This document shows, in pieces, positions 34,101 to 44,529 of a stretch of DNA of 64,000 nt. Origin of the DNA: Trichoplax sp. H2 (taxonomy: Eukaryota; Placozoa; Uniplacotomia; Trichoplacea); the NCBI GenBank assembly GCA_003344405.1, contig NOWV01000017.1, positions 1 to 64,000 of the forward strand. Direction: 5' to 3'. Below the pieces are notes generated by a model. That model worked only from the letters and a program-made list of their open reading frames with translations. It did not search any database and was not told the DNA's origin. The position numbers were made by a program, and so were the translations under genes. Each line of letters opens with the position of its first letter. Position 1 is the stretch's first letter.

Positions 34101-35971
34101 GATCAAATAAGCAATATGCCATAACTAAGAATATGAATAATAAGCACCAATTGGCTAAAATAGCTGCTCGAACTACAATAATATCTTCTCCAGGGCAATC
34201 AGAGCTGTCGGCAAAAGTCCAGTACGTGCCTAAAGCTGTCCACGTTAACTCAGGCAGCATCAAGAGTAATCGAAAATATAGAAAGTATCGCAAGGAACGT
34301 CGAGGTCTACTATTATAGATAGTTCCTCGACTACTAATAATACCAATAGCCAATTCCAATATGATTAAGCATGATAATATGACAAAGACACCAATTAAGA
34401 AGATATGTAATACACTAATGCTTGGACATGGATAATTTCTATCATGGAGATGATATATAATACCAAAAAAGACAATCCTGTTCAAAACAGAACAAGTTCA
34501 GCATTAATAAAGATTTAATATCTATAAAAATTGAATAGAGTAACATCTTGAAATCGTCTTCATTCGTTGTTATTTCGTAAGATGATGAAATATAATAATA
34601 CTAGACTTTATTTCATACAGTAGAAGCTTAGCAACATACAACATATTGATATAAATGCGATTAAAATATTTAGCAACCTACATTGGCTACAGTACTGGAC
34701 TAAAACGCTATAACTGATCTATTTAGTAGGTATGTTATAAATATTCGAGTCATACAATGCCAATGGGCTTCTAGGTGATTAATTTGCCTAGTCCTCAACA
34801 CTCTTACGAGCGGATGTCACCGTTAGTAATTTACTGTTGTATCGAAATTTGTCATTTTAACCCACTCTAATTACCTTCTGTAGCATGTGAAAAATGATTA
34901 ATTATACTGTTGGAATTGAGCAAATACAATTAATAATAACACTGTATAATTAGCAATGAAGTTGAAAACATTCTACAGTACATGATGGATGATGTTAGTG
35001 TTGTCAAGGACTACTTTTCTTGTAGTAGGGCATGTTATGCACTTGTATATCAAACAGGATATCTTCTTGACGATGCCTATTGCTCCATTCATCCAGTTTA
35101 TAGCGGCCTGTACGAGCGATCATACTGATCAAAAGTTAATAATTAATATGTTTACAACAGTTATCCAATTTCAAAATGATCTTCCACGAGTAACATCACG
35201 ATTTATCTCGATGAAATATACGAATTTACTCTTATTCACAATATCTAAGCCTACTCATTGTTATAGTAGTTTTTGTGCGTTAGCCTGTACGATCGATCCA
35301 TTAATTACTGATCCATGGATTAGTATTTTAGTGGCTTAAGTTGACTGTCAACTCAAGTGATCAAGTCGATTACGGCAGTAAATTCAACTTGTTTTTGCAG
35401 TAATCTCTGGCAGTAGCTTGTACTCAGGCCGACCAATTCATTGTTGATCGTTATTGGACAGCATTCAAATGGATTTAGTTGATGCTCAAGTAGCAAGTGG
35501 ATTATATTTTAGCGACATTAGGCCAGTACAATGACATCGCACCGATCCGATCATCATTAATCGGTACCACAGTGAAGCACTATAATGGCCACAGTGGTTG
35601 CTTTAGCAAACAGAACACTCTTACGGTAAGTTATCTATATTTCAATCAGTAAGGATTACTCAAAAATGAGAGTTGTAGTCCTAGTTGACTTCGCGCTAGC
35701 CCATGAATAGCTGGTACTGCACGAAGGTAACTACAACAATTTTGATGTGGGTTCATCATACAAATCATAACGCCATTTATCTATATTACAACATTGACCA
35801 ATACTGCTAGTAGTCAAAATAAAGCTATAAAGCATATCAATTAAGTAGATCAAGAAGAGAATTCTCTTGCATTTACCCGAAGATGTGAATAGCTGCTAAT
35901 CCTAATCCAAAACAAACCAAATCATCACTGCCAATGCCCCAACGTCTTCCGAAAGCGATCAGCGCCGGCAT
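31147..35971 (-). CDS. DAGLB: DAGLB-like diacylglycerol lipase, copy 3
   Basis: Third paralogue. Thirteen exons (descending): 35971-35877, 34477-34068, 33955-33735, 33624-33565, 33366-33242, 33086-32948, 32798-32640, 32554-32474, 32350-32223, 32121-32053, 31974-31902, 31782-31520, 31321-31147 (1998 nt, 665 aa). Exon 1 is 95 nt and begins [17 protein letters not shown]. Its central part is almost identical at DNA level to exon 1 of copy 1. Four TM segments are encoded mainly by the 410-nt exon 2, the same size as in copy 1. Nucleophile Ser440 is in GHSLGAG, the Asp is D492 in YRNDLVPR and the His is in GMIGDHFPD. The regulatory insert again starts with a Cys-rich run ([14 protein letters not shown]), followed by an Asn/Asp/Glu-rich stretch and LFLPGRIVH. 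It starts 593 bp from, and divergent to, TELO2, so the two may share a promoter region. Confidence 0.93.
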
Positions 35972-36564
35972 GATTACATCGGCTGGGAAGCAACTCAATA
36001 ATTGCGCTAATAAGTTCTATTTTAAGTAGATTCGGTAATAATGCAAAGTAAGCAGCATAAAACAACAACTTTCCAGTATAATGATGCCGTAATAAATAAT
36101 ATTCCAGATAGAAAACAGGATGCCTGGCCAGATTGGTTCCAGCTTGGCTGGCTACAAGGCAGAAAATGGCAAAATTGCCTACTATACAAGGTACGAGTCC
36201 TGTTACAAAACAGCTTGTATTGTTTGAATGCACTGTTTGCGCTACTATATAGTGAATAATCGTTTTCGACGTCGTTCGCTTTTTCATTATTTAATAGACT
36301 CGCTTCCATCATTGCCTATCCAATACAACATGCTGTACCATGGAGAGTTGATTGCGAATGCTTACCTGAAGGCAAAATCGTACAACTGAGATAAATTATA
36401 CAGTATACTGTATCATACTGCCCATCAGTAACAGACAACACTATAGAAAATTCGTTGGCATTACTGAACTCGACTGTGAAGCAGCGGTGACCCTTGCAAA
36501 CCTTCTAGCTGGTTGCTAAGTTGCAACTTCTCCAGCAGGCTCCAGCAGCAAGCTGAGATCAAAG

Positions 36565-39500
36565 ATGGACTCTGCACATTCTATTGCTCAATCTGAGGTC
36601 TATTCTATCGTTGCCAAGGTTATACGACAAATTCAAAACACTGACGATCAGAAAGAATGGTTACAAGGATTACAAGAATTTAATGCATTACTAACAGGCG
36701 TAGCACAATCACCACTCCAATCCAATCTAAATGAAATTAAGATGCAATTTACGACCAGATATTATACCATGGCTGCCAACGCGATCATCAAGACGTATGC
36801 TAAATGGTCCACTAAAATCACTGCAGAGAATCGAGTACAGTATCTTGATCACTTCTTTCTTAAAGGACCGTGCCATGAAGCTTTTCTTTCGCTATCCAAT
36901 ATATTCAATACCTCCAGGTAATCAACCCATTTATCATCATCTTATGATGTACTATAGAAGTTAACGAGCTTACTGATACCATGGCAAGAGTACTATACGT
37001 GATGCAAAAAAGCACTGCAATAGATAGACAACTGCATGCAATTAATATAGTACAAGGTGTACAATTTATATATTCAAGATTGAGCTTAGCATTGACCTCA
37101 TACAGCATATCAACATCAATCGTGCACGATTGCATCAATATCTTGACTGTAATTCGTAGATGTATGTGCAATTATTCTTGACTGTAATTCGTAGATACAT
37201 GTGCAATTATGCATGTGCAGCACCAAATACATTCTTTCTTGCAATAACCAGCTACAGCGGCTATTGGCTACGATATTCGTATAAAGACACTGTCAGTGAA
37301 TTACACCCAATCTAAAAATCAGCTGTACATTTACCTATCTTTATTCGCATTTTAATTAATGTATATGGATGCAGATTATATCTTCCTAAATCATCTAATT
37401 GTTAATAACATTTAATGGTTTTGAAAGCATTATGATAATTTATCCTATCTAGTCATTCTTTGGTACTACGTCAAGGGATCAATTTGCTGGACCAATTTAT
37501 ACAAGTTGATAGAATCAGGGATCTGATCTGTAGCTTTTCCTTGGTCAAGAGCAAGGAGATGAATGACCTTGCTAGTGCTACCTTACAGAATAATCTTTAT
37601 GAACGAATTATTAGCGATCTAGCTTCATTACCTGAGCGAATTGCAAACAAGCTGGAATTAAATATCAAGTAATAAATTTATATTCCGATCTACAATTTCT
37701 GTAATCTTTATATGCGTAAATTCATTCCTGCTGTATTTATTCTTCACTTCTTTCATGTATAGATCCAACTTTTATCCGAAATCGTACTTTCAGCGCATAG
37801 CTCAGCAGATAGATGCTTCATTGAAGTTGATATATGAATTCATAAAAGGTACTATTCGAAGGTCAAACTAGATCAAACTATGTTACTGTAAATACCATCT
37901 TTGTTATCTAATATTGCAATATAGAAAAGTACTTGTTAATAGAGTGAAATGATGACAAGAAATAAACAAAATGTTTACAGTTGTTTTGATTATTTTGGTA
38001 TTGAAACAGATGGACATTCCTACAATCTAACCTTCCTTGGTAATTTACTGGGTAAAATAACTATGATAGGCCATGCCGGTAAGTAATACTGTATATTGAA
38101 GACATTGTCCTTGGCCTAGGGCAAAAGCAGGAAAATTCTCATGCTAATTTGTTATAACCCGTATATACTAGATACTATATTTTATTATCTTCTGCCATCT
38201 TGGACGATAAATACTAAGCAAAATAACTTATGGCAATCAGTAATACAAAAACTACTTTGCACTATACCGGATTCTTCTCTCGAAAATATACTAATAACCC
38301 TGTTAACAACTATCAAACCGTAAGTGATTTCCATTCACTCACATATAAACAAAAGAATATGTCATCAAATTGACGTTAAGTATCATTTATTGCTAGGTCA
38401 TTATCTCCTAATAATCTAATTTCAAGGCTCTTGGGTAACAATATAAACGAAAGTTCGAAATTACGCTTCCTGTTTACTAAAAAATTTTTGCTACTTCGAT
38501 CCTTCAAAAACGTAATACTCTTACAAAATTAGCTTGAAAAGCACGTTGTTATACTGAAGGCTAAATATGATTTCGATATTTATAGCTATCAATACCTAAA
38601 AATATTATAAGCTACCTTCATCTACAAGGATTACAATCACTTCTATCAGAGGTAGGTTAATCGTCTATTAATCACATTACTTAGTACAATATTTTCATTA
38701 TCTTAAAAAATTGTTCAATTCTTTCATCTTACGACCACTTTAACTTTATGAAAAAAGACATTTCTGGAAGTCTTAGATGCATGGTGCAAGAAGAGCGCTA
38801 TCCAATATACTGGCTATGAAGAACATCTATATCTATCACAAGTTCTATTGATACTATGTTCGCATTTAGATAAGAAAGAAGTCATTTCGAACCAACAAGG
38901 TATTGTTCTTGAAATAGTACAATACTTTTAGAGATAAAGCAGTTTAAGATAACTAATTTACTGCGCTTATACTGTAGCTGTTTTAGTAAAGTTACTCCAT
39001 GGTATGCAAGTACACTTAGAAAATAATACGATACAGGTAATAATAAATCAACTTTTTATATCTAATACTCATGCGCTCGAATCTCAATTTAAATATATCA
39101 TAACTTCCGCATTGTAAACCTGTTATATGGGTATATATCTCATTAGATTAGACGTCTAGGTATGATTGTTGGAGAAACATTAACGGATGTCTTAGATAAC
39201 GGAGGAAATCGTCTACGATTCGAGGTTTAGCATGACGGCATGATCAACATGTCAATCTATCAATCAAAGTTTTAAAACTAAATTTTGTTACAGTATGAAG
39301 AAAATGATGAAACTGATGAAATTAAAGCTCTTCAAAAACGACTACCAAAATTGCAAGATGGGTAAATTACCAGTCCTACTGCAGTACGCACTTAATTTAT
39401 AGTGATGCTTATAAGCAATAACTGACATGAAATATTCATACTTTTAAACACTTAGAGAACTTGAACACACAATAAGCAAATACAATTTGGATGAACAGGA

Positions 39501-41978
39501 GGGGTCTGTTATCTACTATCGTATTTTACTATTAGTGATAGATTGTACGATAGGTATATGTAGCATATGCTAGATAACATCTATTGGAAATAAGAGTCAC
39601 ATGTATTATTAATCGAATCCAATTTTCGAACAGAAATAAGCACCCTAAAGATACGTTGCATAGCCAAGGGCGACACATCGTCTCAACTTTAGAAGAATCA
39701 TCGTCAAAAGTTGCCACTACATATGAAGAATTAGATAGGTAAGGTGTATTGCTTAGGCTATATATGTTTCTTACGGATGGTAAATTGTCACAATTTCTTA
39801 CAAAACAGGAATAGAAAGACTTATTTTTTATTTATTGTTTAGTGATGATGATTTCGAATCATATGACATGAGTAATGATACAGTTGTAAATAAAATTAAG
39901 AAACCTTCTTACATCCGTGATTGCATAGAAGGTTAGTACAGTATGTCATTAATTTACGAATAATTGATAAAAAATTTTATGTCGCTAGCTTAATGTTTCT
40001 GGAATGTGTACATACTGAAATAAAATCTAGGTCTTCTTGTTAATGATGATCCACACCGAGTTGATGTATGTCTACATACGATTGAAAGTTTAGTGAAACG
40101 AAATCCGAGTGATTTGCCGAACGTAAATGTTACAATTATTGTCAACCTCAATTTTTTGCAATACAGTAGATAGTTTATCCGATGTTTTTACGTAGATTTG
40201 GCTTCTTTAATTTTGTGTATTTTAGTTAGCAGAAGAAATTGTAAAGATTCTTCTCCACTTACAAAATGAAAGTGCTGCGGAAGATTATAATATTGTACGG
40301 TTATCAGCTATGATATCGACAACTGTACAATGCCCAACCCAGGTTATTAAATCCTTTTTAATGAAGATAATAGAATTTATGTTTGATACGACCTATATGC
40401 ATCATATCTCATCAAATTTTAATAATTTATTCTATGGGTAGGCTGTTAAATATTTAACTACGGAATTTTATAAAACCAATTACAGTTTACAGCAACGTTT
40501 GGATATATTAGAGGTGTTTATCAAAACAAAATTGAAAAAATGATTTATTCTAAAATATTGATTTTATTTTATTGTCTGATCCAGGCTTGATGTTACAAAT
40601 TATTAAAAATTTTATGACAACTTTTAGATTATTGCGAAATCTGCTCAAGAATTATCTTCCCCACACACGACTGATAGTGAAAGTAAGAAAGAGGCGATAC
40701 CCAGTGACAATTATGGCACTGGACCCCAACATAGGTCAAAGACTCCGAATTGGCAGCAAATTGTCAATGAAAGAATTAAATTGAAAACTCGTCGTTTTGC
40801 GAAAGTTAGTAATAGCACCTAAAATTTTGATGTCAAATAGGTTAAATTCTTGTTATTTTATCAGCTTCATATTTCGTGTATATAATCATGATTATTTATT
40901 CGCGTAGGGTCGGCCAAAGTCACGAGTAAAGAGTATAGCTAATCGCTTTGCACCTGTCGCAGGCCTTTTCTTTTTCCCGCTACTGCAGCACTTTGACAGG
41001 TTGTATACGTCTTAGCGCTTAAGCTAATAACAATTTTAATAAATAAGTTCAACAAATTACTTATTGGTATTTCTCGCTACTAACTAGACCATTAAACACC
41101 ATGGATCTACTTGGAGATGACTCCTTCGTATTAGGTCGATTAATTTATACGTTAGGTGTCGTCTTGTATGCTGCTATTAATACTACGGTTAGTATAAATG
41201 GATAGCTTAGATTAACTAGCCACCAACCCAAATGTGAATATACTGTCAGATAGTAAGTATTAATTTGATATTTTTCGATGTAGATTGTTGACAGTATGGG
41301 TAAATCTTTATTAGAATTTTTATGGGCAGTAAGATTTCATGAAGAAGCGTAAGAGACTACAAAAAGCTTTTAAAAATAAATTTAATCTCTATCTGTTAAC
41401 AAAAATTTTTCAATTCCTCATATATCCAATCTAACTTGCAGGTACATTCGCCAGTCGATCATTTTCAGCTTCACGATGATCATCTTAAGTTTACCTTCAT
41501 ATGTTTTAATCGGGAATGCAGATATCTATGAATTTCAAGCTTGGATGCAAGGTTTATACATTTTGACATTAAAATAAATCTGAGTATGTTTTAAAAAAGT
41601 AAACACTAGATATTTATATGCACAAAATGTTTGGATAGTAGTGCTAGACAGTATAAAGTTATCAATGATAGTATAGCCTTGGTAGAATAATTTTTTAATA
41701 AATTATCATTCTGGTATGCTTATCGAGACTAGATTTAATTCACAAAGATCCCAATAGTGAGTGTCGAAAACTAGCTGCACAATCGTTATCCTTACTGCAA
41801 GATACTTTCAAAAAGGTTAGTATAGAATGAATTTGCTACCTATTTCAACATGTACGACTACAGTATATCCTATCCATAGTGGAAAAATTTTTTGGATCTA
41901 CTTCTATAACTAATTTATACAATTACGTACTATCTATATCACTTCTAAAATTAGGAATTGTTACCGGAAGAAAAATAA
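36565..41978 (+). CDS. TELO2: TELO2 / Tel2, telomere length regulation protein
   Basis: HEAT-like scaffold of the TTT (TELO2-TTI1-TTI2) complex, which with HSP90-R2TP stabilises PIKK kinases (ATM, ATR, mTOR, DNA-PK, SMG1). Twenty-four exons: 36565-36917, 37453-37668, 37763-37848, 38010-38082, 38131-38319, 38397-38511, 38586-38651, 38758-38899, 38978-39036, 39147-39224, 39294-39361, 39456-39503, 39634-39738, 39843-39931, 40031-40122, 40226-40342, 40442-40513, 40628-40804, 40908-40999, 41098-41187, 41284-41348, 41442-41552, 41733-41815, 41955-41978. Length is 869 aa (human 837). Matches include FFLKGPCHEAFL, IRRLGMIVGE, SDDDFESYDMS, YIRDCIEG, VAGLFFFPLLQHFDRP, LLGDDSFVLGRLIYTLG and MGKSLLEFLWAVRFH. 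The acidic SDDD motif matches the region of human TELO2 phosphorylated by CK2 for PIH1D1 binding. The 48-nt intron 38083-38130 is the least certain junction; without it the frame breaks. Confidence 0.92.
37141..37210 (+). repeat. 35-bp tandem duplication in TELO2 intron 1
   Basis: Two head-to-tail copies of a 35-nt unit (37141-37175 and 37176-37210) differ at two to three positions. They lie inside the first TELO2 intron. Confidence 0.9.
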
Positions 41979-42212
41979 TTAGCTGTATACTGAAGCAGAA
42001 CTATAAATTAATTAATTACAGTGTATATGCGTGAGTGGAAGGATAGTGAAAAAAGATTGATTAAATATCATTTCGATGGTTGATTCTATACGCTTAATTT
42101 GAAATTTTCTATTTTGCACGGTAAATGATGTCAACTAGTAAGTACTGTGTGTACAATTGTAGTACTGTAATGGTCAATAATATACAGTATGAATCTATGT
42201 TACTGCATTCAA

Positions 42213-43299
42213 TTAGATATCATCCATTTCTTTGATTTCTTCATATCCAATAACTTGTAAAAATCTCGGATGATCATATATTTTTCCATATGGAATACTG
42301 TAATAAAAGTCTTCTTTTGTTCCATTAATCTCTAAATATTGAATGATTTCATCATTGAGAAATCGAGCGGCCATTCTTCCGTCGCTCCATGAGACAACTG
42401 ATTCGACAGGATAATGTCTACAAATTTAGCAGATATTAAATGAGTGATGAAATTATTATCTATTTCTTAAAGTTATTCCAGCATACTATCATGTAATCTT
42501 CAAAAGAAGTTATTTTTATGCGTATAGCTAGCTTTACCAGCGGAGCATAGTAAATGGACGAGGATTACATCATTACTGACTGTAAGCTGATCGCCTTAAG
42601 TTAATAATGCAACTACTACCGATTATCTGCGAAAATGAATTCAGTCTTGCCTGCTAATGTAGATATAAGCATGGATAAGAAACGTTACCTATTACGTCTA
42701 TTTCCCCAAAACGTCAAAGTTGATAGGATTATTTCTTGATCATCATCAGAAATCCATAATTCGCCAATAATTCGACGGAAAAAATAACTGAAAACAAACA
42801 AAGCGACTGTTGTACTGGTTGCAGTACTAATTGTAGTCCAAAAAACCAGGTTGGATATCATTTGATGTGTATACCAGTAGCACGAAGGAATGCTAAGACT
42901 TAACATGAATCCAACTTGGAATAATTTAAATCGCGACGCAAATCGAAACCAATGAATTCGAGGTAATTTATAAAGTAACTGATAGCCACTAAATTGGTTA
43001 CGCGATTGTCTTGTCGATTGAACATCCTTGCACTTGTTCTCATCTGTGCAATAAAGATTAGCTGTAGTCGTCCATTTACACAAGGAGTTTGGTATCTTTT
43101 GTCTTGCAATCCAACGATCCATCGTCATCATTCTAACCGTAGTTGTAGGACGAGTGTAATCCCAGAGGAATCTTCTACAGTGTAACTGAATATTGGCTTG
43201 ATAGTTGAGGAAATGCCTACCTTGGATACCCCAACGGCTGGCATTGCAACAGCTCTGATAAACAGAGCATATTGTCCGAGGTATGGCCCATTGATTCAT
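42213..43299 (-). CDS. TMEM186: TMEM186-like mitochondrial membrane protein
   Basis: Homologue of TMEM186, an inner mitochondrial membrane protein that in mammals takes part in the MCIA complex I assembly machinery. Two exons: 43299-42689 and 42417-42213, 271 aa (human 213). The family-specific part runs from RFASRFKLFQVGF through two hydrophobic segments to FSYFFRRIIGELWIS and LTFWGNRRNRHYPV. The C-terminal exon carries PYGKIYDHPRFLQVIGYEE, which matches the RYGRILDRERFTQVFG region of human TMEM186. The N-terminal ~110 residues are basic and uncharged-acid poor, compatible with a long mitochondrial targeting region. The ATG at 43299 is the first in frame after an upstream stop. It lies 69 nt downstream of the stop of another ORF on the same strand. 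Confidence 0.85.
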
Positions 43300-43368
43300 C
43301 TTTTCCACTTTAATCTTGATTCATTTCTTATTCCTAGTTTCTACTGTAAAAATCAACTTTACTGCAGG

Positions 43369-43704
43369 CTATTCCAGGCTCAAAATACTCCACAGTTCTA
43401 ATGATGTTCCATCGTCAGTAGCAATTGCGAGATCAATTTCCACCAATGGTTGCAGCAACGATTGAGCAATGAGCACTTGAGCAGCCTTCTGCAACAAGAT
43501 GGGTTGGCCAGTACTGTATATAGTATAGTTTTTAAACAGTCCAGAACAAGTGATAACGTACATGATTCTGTATGGCAATACTGGAGCAACACGGTTAGCA
43601 TCATTCTTCAATCGGTACATTCGTAATATGCGAGTTTGACGTACTATAAAAGTCGAAGATAAGAACACGCTCCAACTTTCTCTATATAAATACTGTAGTG
43701 CCAT
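43369..43704 (-). CDS. Uncharacterised 111-aa protein upstream of TMEM186
   Basis: A single uninterrupted frame of 112 codons with an ATG start, ending at 43369. Composition looks protein-like: a basic N-terminal third (RQTRILRMYRLKND), then two moderately hydrophobic stretches (PYRIMYVITCSGLF and PILLQKAAQVLIAQSLLQPL) and an acidic end (ATDDGTSLEL). I do not recognise the family. It shares strand with TMEM186, and only 69 nt separate its stop from the TMEM186 start, so the two may be cotranscribed or this may be an alternative 5' part. Coding status is inferred from length and composition only. Confidence 0.5.
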   Translation of the reverse strand: MALQYLYRESWSVFLSSTFIVRQTRILRMYRLKNDANRVAPVLPYRIMYVITCSGLFKNYTIYSTGQPILLQKAAQVLIAQSLLQPLVEIDLAIATDDGTSLELWSILSLE

Positions 43705-43835
43705 CACTTGAAAGAGCAGTAACTAGCACTGCATTTTACGTCCGATTGTCTGTCTGTACAGCACTAGAATCTCAAGACTCGACAAGCGGATAAGTGCTAG
43801 TTCAGTTCAAATTAAATATTTTGTATTGGTTCTCG

Positions 43836-43926
43836 GCTACAGTTACCGGTACTGTACTGTCTACTCTTACAGTACTGTCACACTGTCTAGATTGTACCGT
43901 ACGTACTGTACACTGTACAGAACTGT
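43836..43926. repeat. GTACTGTAC-type repeat cluster
   Basis: Short cluster of ACTGTAC/GTACAG units, the same family as at 1-1250, placed between the 111-aa ORF and SIRT7. The ORF overlapping it is a repeat translation. Confidence 0.8.
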
Positions 43927-44529
43927 ATCGTAGTAACCAGGCGGAAGGACCGTTCGAATATTCATCTAATAACGAGATCTTGATCTTTGTGCTCTAGCAT
44001 TAAAGACTGGATCGCTAATGATATGATTATTACTACCATTTACAACCATTATTATCGTCAGTAGAAAGCTCTAATACTGTTCATGTATAATTCGGATACA
44101 TTCAAAATGAAAGTTAAGTGTTCCATGGATATTCTATGATAACATCACTGATAAAAACTAGTTGAAAACGAATGCACGATGGATAGCCTGAAAGCGTTTC
44201 GTCGATAGCCATCATCTCAGAATTGACTGCTACCAATAAAAGGAAGTTACCGTGATGATTATTTCCTCGATCTTGCATACCATGTTAGTAAACTACAAAT
44301 ACACCTACAGGCTAGAGCGATTATAATAACGAGGATTTGATTTTCGCCGCTAGATCATAGATTTGATTTGCTAACCCTCATTATATATTACTGTAAGTGG
44401 ATATGTTGCATACCTAATCAGCAATACTGCCAATCCATTCTTGTTTTCAACTCTTGAACAGCTCAAGTTAAAACCAAGATACTTAAAAAGGAAACAGAAT
44501 TATCAATATTGTAAATATCGGTGTGAAAC

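Noticed and set aside
36981-37181. 66-77 codon frames after TELO2 exon 1
   Set aside because: They lie in TELO2 intron 1, partly in a 35-bp tandem repeat. The true second exon starts at 37453, matching TELO2 in phase.
43794-43997. 67-codon plus-strand ORF
   Set aside because: It crosses a GTAC repeat cluster and is composed largely of its translation.
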